This document shows, one piece after another, positions 1 to 8,795 of a DNA stretch of 45,802 nucleotides (positions are counted from its first letter, which is position 1; every line of letters begins with the position of its first letter). The notes under the pieces are model-generated. The model was given only the letters and a program-made list of their open reading frames with translations, did not search any database and was not told where the DNA came from. Source of the DNA: CAZIUL01 sp964542475 (GTDB lineage: Bacteria > Planctomycetota > B15-G4 > CAYZWU01); contig CAZIUL010000033.1 in the NCBI GenBank assembly GCA_964542475.1, positions 1 to 45,802 of the forward strand. The letters are read 5' to 3'. The position numbers and the translations under genes were made by a program.

Positions 1-47
1 ACAGCTTACGGCACCTCGCGACGAAGAGTATGAAATAAGCGGGCTAA
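1..47 (+). repeat. Dispersed 47-bp repeat, copy 1
   Basis: This stretch matches 10000-10046 at 41 of 47 positions, including the shared core CACCTCGCGACGAAGAG and the end ATGAAAT..GCGGG.TAA. A diverged inverted copy lies at 9866-9906. It sits just beyond the stop of the RND pump gene at 57. The window starts at the repeat, so any partner arm to the left cannot be seen. It is probably one end of a small non-autonomous element. Confidence 0.7.
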
Positions 48-56
48 CCGGTTCGC

Positions 57-3000
57 TCACACAGAGCTATTTCGCGTGAACAGCTCTTTTGCACCGGTAA
101 CCACCCGGTCCGTCAACGAGTAGACGACCGGGATGATGATAAGGGTGAGCACAGTGGACGAGATCAGGCCGGATATCACGGTAATAGCCATGGGCGCCCT
201 GATCTCCAGGCCTTCGCCGATACCAAGGGAAATCGGCATCCAATCGGGTGAGATGTACCCGAGGAACCCGGTGAGCGGAAGAAGCCCAAGAACGGTTGTG
301 GCGGTGGTCATGAGCACGGGGCGGAGGCGGACGGCGCAGGCCTTGACAATGGCATCGATCTTGTCGAGCCCCTTTCGCCTCTGCTGGTTGATGTAATCCA
401 CCAGGACGATGGCGTTGTTCACAACGATTCCTGCCAGCATGATTCCGCCGATGAAAACGATGACAGACAGGTGGATGTCCAGCCAGTACAGGGCGAACGC
501 CACGCCCACGAAGGCAAGCGGTATGGAGCATATGATGATAAACGGCTGGAACAGCGATTCGAACTGTGAAGCCATGACGATGTAGACCAGAAAGATGGCA
601 AGGTACAGGGCAAGCATCATGTTGTTCATTGCGGAGTCCAGATCGCGGCCCTGTCCCCCGATATCGAGGGTCAGGTTGCCTTTTTCCTGGATAGGCTGTA
701 TTGCCGCCCGGATCTTGCTGGAGATTTTGCCCATATCGAATCCGGAGAGGTTGGCGCTCACGATCCCGGCCCTCTGCCCCCAGATGCGCCTGATCTCCCC
801 AGGTCCCTCGATAACGTTGATGTCCGCCACAGCGTTCAGCGGGAGAGGCATATCCGACCGGGGGTTTATAATGGTTGCGGCGAGGTCCTCGACACAGGCG
901 AGCTCCTCCTGGTCCACACGAACCAGGATGTCGATCTTGCGCTCGCCGGGAAACCTCGTTGGCACCTTTCCCTTGACCATGCTTGAAACCTGTTCGGCCA
1001 GTGTTGCTGTGTCAAGGCCGTAGCGGACCAGCTTTTCCCTGTCGAACCGGATGCAGATTTCGGGATTCCCGCGCTGAACCGTGGATTTGACGTCTTCGAG
1101 ACCCTCCATCCCATTCAGTATCCATTCGACTTCAGCAGCGGCCTCGTTGATCTCATCGAGGTCGATCCCCTTGACCTCCACCTGTACCGGTGATTTCAAG
1201 GAGAAAAGCGTGGGGCGCGTGAACCTGAAGGAAACAACCTCCGGGTAGGCGGCATAGATCGTGCGGAGATCCTCCAGCACGCTCTCTTCCCTTTTTTCCA
1301 GGTCTTTGCCTCCCTTGACCTTGATGTAGATCCTGGCCGTGTGCTCCCCTTCCTCAGCGCTGGATATCTCATCCCTCGCGATACCGATTGTGGAGGAAAC
1401 CCATTCCACTCCATCCACTTCCGCGCTTTCCTTTTCCGCAATCGCCGTGATCCTGTCCGTTTGCTCCAGGGGAGCGCCCATATGCAGGTTTAGATGGGCA
1501 ATAAGCTCTCCCTGGTGTACTTCCGGCAGTACCTCCTGCCCCAGTTCGCCGGCATGCCTGATCCCCGCGTATACCAGCATGAACGTGGCTGCGAACAGGA
1601 TGATGATCGCCATGCTGTTCGTGAGGATGAACCTGAGCAGAGGAGTGTAGAAGCCCGATACAATCTTGAACCACATGTTGAAACAGAAGGCGAGAGGCCA
1701 GAAAACGACCTGACCGAGCTTTAAAAGGATCCAGATAATCCTTGCACCGGTCCAGGAGATCGCGAAGCCTGCGTGGTAAAGGACGAATCCCGCGAGTTCC
1801 ACCAGAAGGTTGAGCACAAACGGTACTGTCGCCAAAAGAGCTTTCATGATGCGCCAGGCGATGTTGCCGCTTTTTACGAAGCGTGCCACCTTACTAAAAC
1901 ATGAGAACCGGTAGATCTTGAACCCTGTCTCGGCAAAGCGGTCGAACCTGCGAGAGGCCAGCATCGGGATGAAGAACAGCGCTACCGCAAGCGATGTGAG
2001 CAGGGAAAAGACCACTGTCAGCGCCTGGTCCCTGAATATCTGCCCTGCAATGCCCTCGACAAACGCGATGGGGAAGAAGACCGCCACGGTTGTGAGTGTG
2101 GAAGCGACTGCAGCGCCGCCAATCTCGCTCACACCACGTATCGCTGATTCCTTCACGCTGTCGCCTTCCTCGCGGCACCGGAAGATCGATTCCAGCACGA
2201 TGATGGAGTTGTCCACCAGCATGCCGATTCCGAGGGCCAGGCCCCCGAGCGACATGATGTTCAGCGATGTGTCGGTGAGAAACATGGGCGCGAATGTGGC
2301 GGTCACCGAAATAGGGATGGACAGCGCGATAATCAGCGTCGATCCCGCTTTCTTGAGGAAAAGGAAAAGGATCAGCACCGCGAAAAGCCCGCCGAGGATC
2401 GCGGACGACTTGACCTCGTTGATCGAGTTGTCGATGAAGCGCGATTGGTCGGACAGGATTCTGATGTTGATGTTATCGGGCAGGTTCGCGGCTATGAAGG
2501 TGATCATCTTGCGCTTGGTATCCACGAGCGCCTGGAGCTTGAGGATTTCGGGATCTTTTTCCAGGCTGTGGACACCACCGCGGTCACTCGGACCGCGGCC
2601 TCGCCTGTGATGGGGGTCATGCTCTGTTTTCCCGGGTTTCGACTCCATATCCCGGGGTTCCTGTCCCTTCTCAGCCAGCTCCTTTTCTTTTCTGAGCCGC
2701 GCCTCTTTTATCAGCAGCTCCGGATCCGGCATGACACCGGTTTTCAGCGCGTGTGAATATGCCTGCTGTTCAGGCGTTCCGTTCAGCCTGGCACGGACAT
2801 TGTCTGCGAGGGTGACAATGTTGGCATCCGCCTCCTTGAACACCTGGATTTCGACGCTCTCTTTGCCGGCGATCCTGCTGATGACATCCTGTTCCTTGTG
2901 AGTCCTGTAGACTTTGGCCAGCGAACCGAGGCGGATCGGACCCGCATCCGATCTGCTGATGATGAGGTCCATTATGTCGTCGAGGTTCATGAACTGGTTC

Positions 3001-3698
3001 AAGGTGCGCACGAGGTATTCGGTTTCCCCTTCCTTGATCGTGCCCGCTGCCATGTTCACGTTTTCCGCGGCGAGTCGCTGGTTGAGGAGGCTGATGTTCA
3101 GGTTGAGCGAACGAAGCTTTTTTTCGTCGACCTCCACATGGATCTCTTCCTCGAGCCCGCCCCGCACCTTCACCGCGGCAACGCCTTCGACTGTTTCCAG
3201 TTTGTGCTGGATTTCGTCCTCTGTGATTTTTCTCAGCGCAATGAGATCCGATCCTCCTGTAACCCCGATACGGAGCACCGGGTCGAGCGAGGGATCGTAG
3301 CGCAGGATGATCGGCGTTTCTACATCGTCCGGCAAGAATGTCCTGTCCAGTTTCTCGCGGATGTTCTGTGTGGCAAAGGCGATGTTCGTATCCCACGCGA
3401 ACTCGAGCGAGACATCCGACATTCCGGGCTTGGAAATGGAAGAGATCTCATTGAGGCCCGGAAGAACCGACAGGGCCTCGTGAACCCTCTCGGACACCCT
3501 TTCCTCCACATCCTCGGGGCCGGCTCCCGGGTACTCGGTTCGGACAGTGATCGATGGATACGCGATCTCGGGGAGCAGGTTTACAGGGAGCTTCTTGAGA
3601 GAGATGTAGCCGAAGGTGATAACCGCGAGTACCATCATGACGATGGCAACCGGTCTTTTGGCTGTGAATGCGAAAAAAGATTCTTCGCTTTTGTACAT
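57..3698 (-). CDS. RND efflux transporter, inner-membrane pump subunit with two large insertions
   Basis: This 1213-residue protein is an AcrB/HAE1-type proton-driven pump that exports drugs or lipophiles with a periplasmic adaptor and an outer-membrane channel. The first helix (about 15-36) is followed by the family segment LPVNLLPEIAYPSI. Helix 4 carries GIGMLVDNSIIVLESI, with Asp496 in the proton relay and Asn497 where AcrB has a second Asp. The C-terminal half repeats the porter and helix pattern. AcrB is about 1050 residues. The extra length lies in a charged linker at about 305-395 and a block at about 585-680 with extra hydrophobic stretches between helices 6 and 7. The adaptor gene lies 40 bp upstream on the same strand, so the two form an operon. 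No outer-membrane channel gene is visible. The ATG at 3698 has only a weak ribosome site. Confidence 0.93.
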   Translation of the reverse strand: MYKSEESFFAFTAKRPVAIVMMVLAVITFGYISLKKLPVNLLPEIAYPSITVRTEYPGAGPEDVEERVSERVHEALSVLPGLNEISSISKPGMSDVSLEFAWDTNIAFATQNIREKLDRTFLPDDVETPIILRYDPSLDPVLRIGVTGGSDLIALRKITEDEIQHKLETVEGVAAVKVRGGLEEEIHVEVDEKKLRSLNLNISLLNQRLAAENVNMAAGTIKEGETEYLVRTLNQFMNLDDIMDLIISRSDAGPIRLGSLAKVYRTHKEQDVISRIAGKESVEIQVFKEADANIVTLADNVRARLNGTPEQQAYSHALKTGVMPDPELLIKEARLRKEKELAEKGQEPRDMESKPGKTEHDPHHRRGRGPSDRGGVHSLEKDPEILKLQALVDTKRKMITFIAANLPDNINIRILSDQSRFIDNSINEVKSSAILGGLFAVLILFLFLKKAGSTLIIALSIPISVTATFAPMFLTDTSLNIMSLGGLALGIGMLVDNSIIVLESIFRCREEGDSVKESAIRGVSEIGGAAVASTLTTVAVFFPIAFVEGIAGQIFRDQALTVVFSLLTSLAVALFFIPMLASRRFDRFAETGFKIYRFSCFSKVARFVKSGNIAWRIMKALLATVPFVLNLLVELAGFVLYHAGFAISWTGARIIWILLKLGQVVFWPLAFCFNMWFKIVSGFYTPLLRFILTNSMAIIILFAATFMLVYAGIRHAGELGQEVLPEVHQGELIAHLNLHMGAPLEQTDRITAIAEKESAEVDGVEWVSSTIGIARDEISSAEEGEHTARIYIKVKGGKDLEKREESVLEDLRTIYAAYPEVVSFRFTRPTLFSLKSPVQVEVKGIDLDEINEAAAEVEWILNGMEGLEDVKSTVQRGNPEICIRFDREKLVRYGLDTATLAEQVSSMVKGKVPTRFPGERKIDILVRVDQEELACVEDLAATIINPRSDMPLPLNAVADINVIEGPGEIRRIWGQRAGIVSANLSGFDMGKISSKIRAAIQPIQEKGNLTLDIGGQGRDLDSAMNNMMLALYLAIFLVYIVMASQFESLFQPFIIICSIPLAFVGVAFALYWLDIHLSVIVFIGGIMLAGIVVNNAIVLVDYINQQRRKGLDKIDAIVKACAVRLRPVLMTTATTVLGLLPLTGFLGYISPDWMPISLGIGEGLEIRAPMAITVISGLISSTVLTLIIIPVVYSLTDRVVTGAKELFTRNSSV

Positions 3699-3738
3699 AT
3701 GGTGGCAGTGCCTTCAATATCGGTTATGTACCGGGATG

Positions 3739-5082
3739 TTATTTCTCTTCAACAACAGTCACCTTGTCGCCGTTCTTCAGGTTGTCCTGCCCTACGATGA
3801 CGATCAACGCACCGTCGGTGACACGGTCCGTTTCCGGTTGTGTGGACAGGATTTCGCGGGCGAGTTGAGTGGATGCTCCCGGCTCGAAATGTATTCTCTG
3901 AACCGTGTTTTCCTGATCGATCAGGAAAAAAGTCGGTTTCTCATCGTCGTAAAAGACCGCCTTTCTGGGGATCAGCAGCGCTTTTTTTCTGGATGCTGTA
4001 ATTATGCGTGCTGTGATGAACATGCCGGGCCGCAGGAGTGTTTCCCTGCCCGCATTGATGTCGCAGCGGAGTTTAACCGTGCCGGATGTGGGATCCACCA
4101 CCGGATTGACCACGCTGATCGTCCCTGAGAACTCATTTCCGGGCAGGGCATCACACCTGAACTTCACGGGCAGACCGGTTTTGATCTCGAGCAGATCCTC
4201 CTGCGGAATGTAGAGGTTGGCCACGAGAATATCCGTGTTTACCAGGGTGAAAAGGTGACTGCCCGACAAGACAGTCATGCCCTGTGTGGCGTTCTTGTAG
4301 GAGATGTAGCCGTTGAAAGGGGCCTTGATGCGCGTGCGTGACAGCTTCAGCTCGGAATTGCTCACGGCGATTGCGCATTTGGCGAGCTCGGTATCGCCGA
4401 GCTCCAGATCTGCCGCGGCCTGTTCCTGCTGCAGCCGCGCCTGTTCCAGCTCGGATGCGGCTTTTTCCCAGGCAAGCCGGTCGGAGTCAAGCTCTTCTTC
4501 GGCCAGCAGATCGTCCTTGACCATCTTCAGGGTTTTGTCGTAGTCCTTCTTCGCCTTCTCGGACTGAATCCTGGCGGAGTTCCTCTTCTCCGTTGCCTCG
4601 TCCACGGCAATCTTGTACTTCGTGAGCCTTTGTTTCGCTTCCACGTGATTGACTTCGGCCTGATCCAGTTCTAGCTCTATCTCGACCGAATCGAGGTCAG
4701 CCAGAAGCTCGCCTTGTTTCACGAAATCGCCTTCATCAGCGAGCACTTCGGTTATCTGGATGTTGCTGAGATGTGAGTAGAGGTCCACGCTGTTAAGGGA
4801 TTCCACATCGGTTGAGACCTCGATGAAGGAGTCGATGGGCCCCTCGCGCAGGCGAGTCGCCACAACTAGTGTCATGTCAGCAGCCTGGTTTTCTGCTTCA
4901 GGTTTTATCTCAGAGCGAACAATGCTATCATTGTTTTTGCTGATGGACCCGTCTTTCTGGGGCGAGCAGGCAAACATCAGGCACGCCGCGAGAAGCAGGA
5001 ACAGAGAGGCTTTGAGCGTCAGTAAGATCGGGACACGTTTTTTTACTGCGGTTACGACAACAGGTTGATTTGTTCGTTTCAC
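3739..5082 (-). CDS. RND efflux periplasmic adaptor (membrane fusion protein), lipoprotein
   Basis: This 447-residue HlyD/AcrA-family adaptor links the pump encoded just downstream to an outer-membrane channel. A hydrophobic leader (about 20-38) ends in MFAC, a loose lipobox, so a lipid-anchored periplasmic form is likely. A first biotinyl-lipoyl half follows (VLADEGDFVKQGELLADLDS), then a long alpha-hairpin rich in Glu, Lys and Gln (about 135-225), the second lipoyl half (IKAPFNGYISYKNATQGM), and beta-barrel and membrane-proximal domains. The start is GTG at 5082, supported by GAAAGG six bases upstream. It is the first gene of a two-gene operon. A 22-bp perfect palindrome lies within the coding sequence at 3908-3929. 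The substrate cannot be predicted. Confidence 0.92.
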   Translation of the reverse strand: MKRTNQPVVVTAVKKRVPILLTLKASLFLLLAACLMFACSPQKDGSISKNNDSIVRSEIKPEAENQAADMTLVVATRLREGPIDSFIEVSTDVESLNSVDLYSHLSNIQITEVLADEGDFVKQGELLADLDSVEIELELDQAEVNHVEAKQRLTKYKIAVDEATEKRNSARIQSEKAKKDYDKTLKMVKDDLLAEEELDSDRLAWEKAASELEQARLQQEQAAADLELGDTELAKCAIAVSNSELKLSRTRIKAPFNGYISYKNATQGMTVLSGSHLFTLVNTDILVANLYIPQEDLLEIKTGLPVKFRCDALPGNEFSGTISVVNPVVDPTSGTVKLRCDINAGRETLLRPGMFITARIITASRKKALLIPRKAVFYDDEKPTFFLIDQENTVQRIHFEPGASTQLAREILSTQPETDRVTDGALIVIVGQDNLKNGDKVTVVEEK

Positions 5083-5356
5083 TTTTTACCTTTCGGTCCG
5101 TTGCAAGCGTCCTTGACGGGCAACCTTTTGAGAAACGGGCTTTTGCTGCAAGGATCTTATAGCATATTATCGGCGCTAGAATGTGGATACGAATTGTTGT
5201 CCGCATTTTGATTCCGGATCAAATATGCTTGAACACGATCTGGGTGGTTGATCGAATTGGGTTGCCCGACGTTCTTGACCGGATAGTATAGCGCAGGGTT
5301 CAGGAGATCCATAGAGTTTTTTTCAAAACGTAAAATCTTTTAACCGTGGTGGTTTT
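5083..5356. promoter_or_regulatory. Divergent intergenic region between efflux operon and lnt
   Basis: This 274-bp gap separates two divergently transcribed units, so it must hold promoters for both. I see no convincing paired -35/-10 boxes, operator palindrome or regulator gene. A GTGGTGG stretch just before 5357 may serve as the lnt ribosome site. Confidence 0.35.
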
Positions 5357-7018
5357 GTGAATCGGTTTTTATTTCTGACACTGACAGGGACAGCTGCATA
5401 TCTCATCGCCTTTCCGCCCCTGGACCTTGGTTTTTTCGGGCCTGTAGCCCTGCTGTTTTTCGGTCTGGCTTTCAGAACCCGAGAGATGCGCGCCGCAAGA
5501 TGGTTGATCGTTTATGCGGCCGGCCTGGCCGTGTTCATAACGGGCTGTTTTTGGATCTCCGAGGTCAACTTCATTTCGCTCGTTCTGATGGGAGTGTTCG
5601 AAGGGCTCGCTCTCCCCCTGTTCTGCTTCGCTTATCGGCAGATGGTCTTCAACCGCGTGAGGCCCCTGCCGGACTGGATCGCCCTTCCCACCGCCTGGAT
5701 CGCGGTCGAGTATTTGCGCTCCGTATTTCCGCTTGACGGCTTTCCATGGCTCCTTCTGGGGTACACCCAGTGGAAGTACACCACAATCGTCCAGGTCGCG
5801 GATCTGGCGGGAGTGTACGGTCCTGGTTTTCTTCTGGCCATGGGAGCGGGCACGGCTGTCTCCTGGATTATCCGGCGCCAAAAGGAGCAGGGCCTTTCCG
5901 GAAAAAAACCCGTGGCAGGGACCATGGTCTTCCTGGGCTTCCTTGTATTTACGGTTCTTTACGGCTTGATTCGGCCTCATACCCTCCACATAGAGAAAGG
6001 GCCAATGCTCGCTGCTGTGCAGGCTAACATCCCACAGGAGCTGAAGGACAACAGCATGCTCGCGAGCGAGGTCTATTCGCAATACCTGGACGAGACCCGT
6101 GTCCTGTTCGAGCGCGGCAGCCCTTTCCCTTCGCTGGTGATCTGGCCCGAAACCGTGTTTCCGTATCCGGTGGGAGATGGGAATCGCGGAGACATATGGT
6201 GGCCGGAATCCGGATTTGGTTACACACGATCCCTGGATATCGAACAGAGGTTGATAGCGGAAAAAATAGTGGAAAAGATGCTCGCTCCGCACGGGACGTG
6301 GTTCCTGACCGGAGTGGTGGGGTATAAGCTGGGAAGGGACAGCAGGCTGGAGACGCGAAACGGCGCTTTTCTTTACGATCCTGAAGGCAGGAGAAAGAAC
6401 GTCTATTACAAGACGATACTCGTTCCGGGTGGGGAGTACCTACCCTTGATCAACAGCCTCCCTTTCCGTGAAGCCATCGAGTCGTATGTCTACGATGTGT
6501 CCGGCGGGCTTCCAGGCTTGAAGCCCGGTTTCGGGGAAAGGGTCATGTCCCTTGAAACAGCGGGGGGAAGCTACTGCTTCGGTGTGCAGATATGTTTCGA
6601 GAACATCTATGGAGATTACTGCCGAAGGTTCGTTAAAAAGGGGGCTGATTTTCTGATCAACATCTCCAACGAGGGATGGTTCAAGAGCTCTTTCGAGTTT
6701 GACCAGATGCTTGCGATGTCCGTGTTCAGGGCGGTGGAGACGCGGAGAGCTCTTTTCAGGAGCACGAATACGGGGATTTCATGCGTCATCGGGCCTGCCG
6801 GACTTCCTCCGGGCATCGAGGACCGTATAACGAAGAACGGTGTGGACCGCGCTGTAAACGGTGTTCTAAAGAAAAACGTGCCGGTATGCGGCTCTGTTTC
6901 GCTGTACACCCTGGTAGGCGACCTGTTTGCCGCGATCATTTTCTGGGGAGTGTTTATCTTTTTGGCTGTTTTGCTTTTTATCAGGCTATGGGTTACAAAG
7001 GTTTCTTTTCAGGAATAA
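5357..7018 (+). CDS. lnt: Apolipoprotein N-acyltransferase
   Basis: Lnt adds the third acyl chain to the N-terminal cysteine of lipoproteins in the inner membrane, the last step of lipoprotein maturation. The protein has 553 residues, with several N-terminal membrane helices (about 5-205), a periplasmic nitrilase domain (about 215-485) and a final helix (about 520-545). The catalytic triad is visible: Glu265 in WPETVFPYP, Lys352 in YYKTILVPGGEYLP and Cys413 in FGVQICFEN, in the same order as Glu267, Lys335 and Cys387 of Escherichia coli. It starts with GTG at 5357. It is transcribed away from the efflux operon, whose adaptor is a likely lipoprotein. The following gene is 236 bp away and probably has its own promoter. 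Confidence 0.95.
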   Translation: MNRFLFLTLTGTAAYLIAFPPLDLGFFGPVALLFFGLAFRTREMRAARWLIVYAAGLAVFITGCFWISEVNFISLVLMGVFEGLALPLFCFAYRQMVFNRVRPLPDWIALPTAWIAVEYLRSVFPLDGFPWLLLGYTQWKYTTIVQVADLAGVYGPGFLLAMGAGTAVSWIIRRQKEQGLSGKKPVAGTMVFLGFLVFTVLYGLIRPHTLHIEKGPMLAAVQANIPQELKDNSMLASEVYSQYLDETRVLFERGSPFPSLVIWPETVFPYPVGDGNRGDIWWPESGFGYTRSLDIEQRLIAEKIVEKMLAPHGTWFLTGVVGYKLGRDSRLETRNGAFLYDPEGRRKNVYYKTILVPGGEYLPLINSLPFREAIESYVYDVSGGLPGLKPGFGERVMSLETAGGSYCFGVQICFENIYGDYCRRFVKKGADFLINISNEGWFKSSFEFDQMLAMSVFRAVETRRALFRSTNTGISCVIGPAGLPPGIEDRITKNGVDRAVNGVLKKNVPVCGSVSLYTLVGDLFAAIIFWGVFIFLAVLLFIRLWVTKVSFQE

Positions 7019-7254
7019 AGAGCAGGAGACGATGTTTTTTGATGCTCTGTTCCAATTTTAAGCTGATTATTCATGTAATATGCAATTGGATTGAGAAAGG
7101 GCATTTTTTTCAGCTTGACATCGGTTAGGCCGATCTTATAATTGCCACCAATTTTTATTTACGAATTGACTTAAGTGTTTGTTTTTAAAGCTTCAATACG
7201 CATTGCCGACGGGTGAAAAAACCCACGGTCCATTTTTTTTGAGAAGGAGATCAA

Positions 7255-8100
7255 ATGAGCGGCATTGGTAAAATTTTTGTTGTCCTTAATCTGGTCTTCA
7301 GCCTTGTAATCGTTGGCGCCGCAGCAGCTTATCTTTCGAAATCAGATGAGTGGAAGCAGAAGTACGATACGCTGGACGCCACGTACCAGGAGGAGAAGGA
7401 TGATTGGGATCAGCTTCGTTCAGATCTTAACACCAGCGTCAAGAACCTTGAAGATGAAAGAAACGACAAGCAGAACAAGATCGAGGATCTCGAGCTTAAA
7501 GCGGATCGCGTGGCCAATGAGCTGAAAACCGAGGAGACCAACAACCAGCAGCTCAGGGATGACGTGACCAAGATACAAAACAACCTCGATGATTTTCAGA
7601 CAAACCTGAACGATGTCAACTCCCGTAATTCGGAGCTCGTGGACCAGAACGCGGACCTCCGCACACAGGCTCTGAACGCGAAAGAGGGTCAGCGCCTGGC
7701 CGAGGAAAACCTGATTCGCGTGCAAGGCGAGGTGGAGGCGCTGCAGGAGCAGATCGCATCGCTCGAAGAGCGGGTGACCACGGCGAACGAGGACAGGGAC
7801 CACCTTGCAAACGTTCTGACCGTGGCCAAGCAGCAGGGATTTGACATCTCTTCCATCGTTGCCGTCCCAGAGGTGACCGCCTACATCCAGGAGGTCAACA
7901 ACGAGCTCGGATTCGTGATCCTGAGCGTGGGATCGGATGACAACGTCAAGAAGGGCTATAAATTCAGCGTGTACCGCGATAAGACCTATCTTGGCGAGGT
8001 CCAGGTGAGCGATGTTTACGCGGACAGGTGCGCGGCGAGGATCATCGAGCCAACGGTCGGCCAGTTCCAGGTGAACGACAAGGCTGCAACGATTCTCTGA
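7255..8100 (+). CDS. Membrane-anchored coiled-coil protein, function unknown
   Basis: This 281-residue protein has one N-terminal membrane helix or uncleaved signal (about 5-27, KIFVVLNLVFSLVIVGAAAA). A long acidic coiled coil (about 33-185) rich in Gln, Asp, Asn and Glu follows, then a compact, probably beta-rich C-terminal domain (about 195-281) including LGFVILSVGSDDNVKKGYKF. This helix, coiled coil and beta-domain order resembles MreC in outline but I see no real MreC sequence match. The start is well supported by AAGGAG at 7244-7249. The next gene encodes a 58-residue membrane protein, and a terminator follows. I recall similar pairs from Planctomycetes-type genomes, from memory only. 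A role beside the rod complex is inference from position upstream of mreB. Confidence 0.85.
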   Translation: MSGIGKIFVVLNLVFSLVIVGAAAAYLSKSDEWKQKYDTLDATYQEEKDDWDQLRSDLNTSVKNLEDERNDKQNKIEDLELKADRVANELKTEETNNQQLRDDVTKIQNNLDDFQTNLNDVNSRNSELVDQNADLRTQALNAKEGQRLAEENLIRVQGEVEALQEQIASLEERVTTANEDRDHLANVLTVAKQQGFDISSIVAVPEVTAYIQEVNNELGFVILSVGSDDNVKKGYKFSVYRDKTYLGEVQVSDVYADRCAARIIEPTVGQFQVNDKAATIL

Positions 8101-8258
8101 TCATATGCTCGCCGAATGCAACGGCAGCAACGAACAGAAGGACAGCAGACCTTTTTGTTATCCTCGCCAGGATGGACAAACGGCCGGAAAAAGTTGCTTT
8201 CAACGGTCGATGGTTTTCACGAAACAAACAGGAAATACACAAGGAATCGAGAAATAGC

Positions 8259-8435
8259 ATGGCTTCAAGAAAAAAACTGGACGTTGAGGATGCCTCTTCC
8301 GCGGAAGAGGAGGGTTCCAAGATCAAGTTCGAAGAGAGTTGCGTTCTTGTGACCACAATTGCTTTGATAGGCGGCATTGTAATGATTCTTCTCAAGATGG
8401 GGTGGAGCTATAATGTCGGGCCTTTTGCCGGTTGA
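8259..8435 (+). CDS. Small single-span membrane protein, function unknown
   Basis: This gene encodes 58 residues. A charged N-terminus (MASRKKLDVEDASSAEEEG, about 1-25) is followed by one hydrophobic span (about 28-47, including LVTTIALIGGIVMILLKMG) and a short tail ending NVGPFAG. It starts at ATG 8259, with AAGGA about 13 bases upstream. A longer in-frame reading from 8028 overlaps the preceding gene and lacks that character at its N-terminus, so I reject it. It lies 158 bp after the coiled-coil gene and 74 bp before a strong terminator, so the two are probably one transcript. It may be a membrane partner of that protein. Confidence 0.7.
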   Translation: MASRKKLDVEDASSAEEEGSKIKFEESCVLVTTIALIGGIVMILLKMGWSYNVGPFAG

Positions 8436-8509
8436 GCTCGAGTTTTGTTGCGGATCGAACCCATCTGAGAGCATACATCAATAAGGCCGCATCATTTATA
8501 CGTTTTACG

Positions 8510-8545
8510 CTTTCCCTGCTTTCCGGAGCAGGGAAAGTTTTTTTT
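8510..8545 (+). terminator. Rho-independent terminator
   Basis: A perfect 11-bp stem (CTTTCCCTGCT at 8510-8520 and AGCAGGGAAAG at 8527-8537) encloses a 6-base loop and is followed by eight T residues. It closes the coiled-coil/small membrane protein transcript and isolates it from mreB. Confidence 0.93.
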
Positions 8546-8795
8546 GGAGGATGGAAGTTCAGAAATAGAAGAGGCGGCAACAGAGTGCCGCCCTCCAGAA
8601 GCCGTGTTCGGGAAGAGATAGTTCGGGCTTGGGAGGTAGAATCGGAATCGGGAGAGGAGAGAAATTTCCCATGGTGAAAAAAAAGCAATAGATTTTTTGG
8701 TTCCACCCAATAATAATTGTTTTATTGGCGATTTGGCGGGCTGTAAACAGCTATTCGGTTTACTCAATCCCTCTTGATCAAGATTGAAAAAAACG
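8546..8795. other. Leader region of the mreB operon
   Basis: This 250-bp stretch lies between the terminator at 8510-8545 and mreB. It must contain the promoter of the elongation operon. It also holds a GGCGGC palindromic repeat (8573-8592). No clear promoter boxes or ribosome site can be assigned. Confidence 0.4.
8573..8601 (+). repeat. GGCGGC palindromic repeat module, copy A
   Basis: GGCGGCAACAGAGTGCCGCC at 8573-8592 is a 6-bp GC stem with an 8-base loop, followed by CTCCAGAAG. The same 20-mer occurs at 17725-17744, and inverted at 45783-45802. This copy lacks the second module that accompanies the other two. Confidence 0.85.

Noticed and set aside
2898..3800. A 300-residue open frame on the plus strand opposite the RND pump gene
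   Set aside because: It is antisense to a well-supported gene, has no recognisable domain and is explained by the GC-rich codon bias of the true frame.
7019..7254. Possible promoter TTGACT upstream of the coiled-coil gene
   Set aside because: No -10 box at suitable spacing could be found, although a promoter is likely somewhere in this gap.
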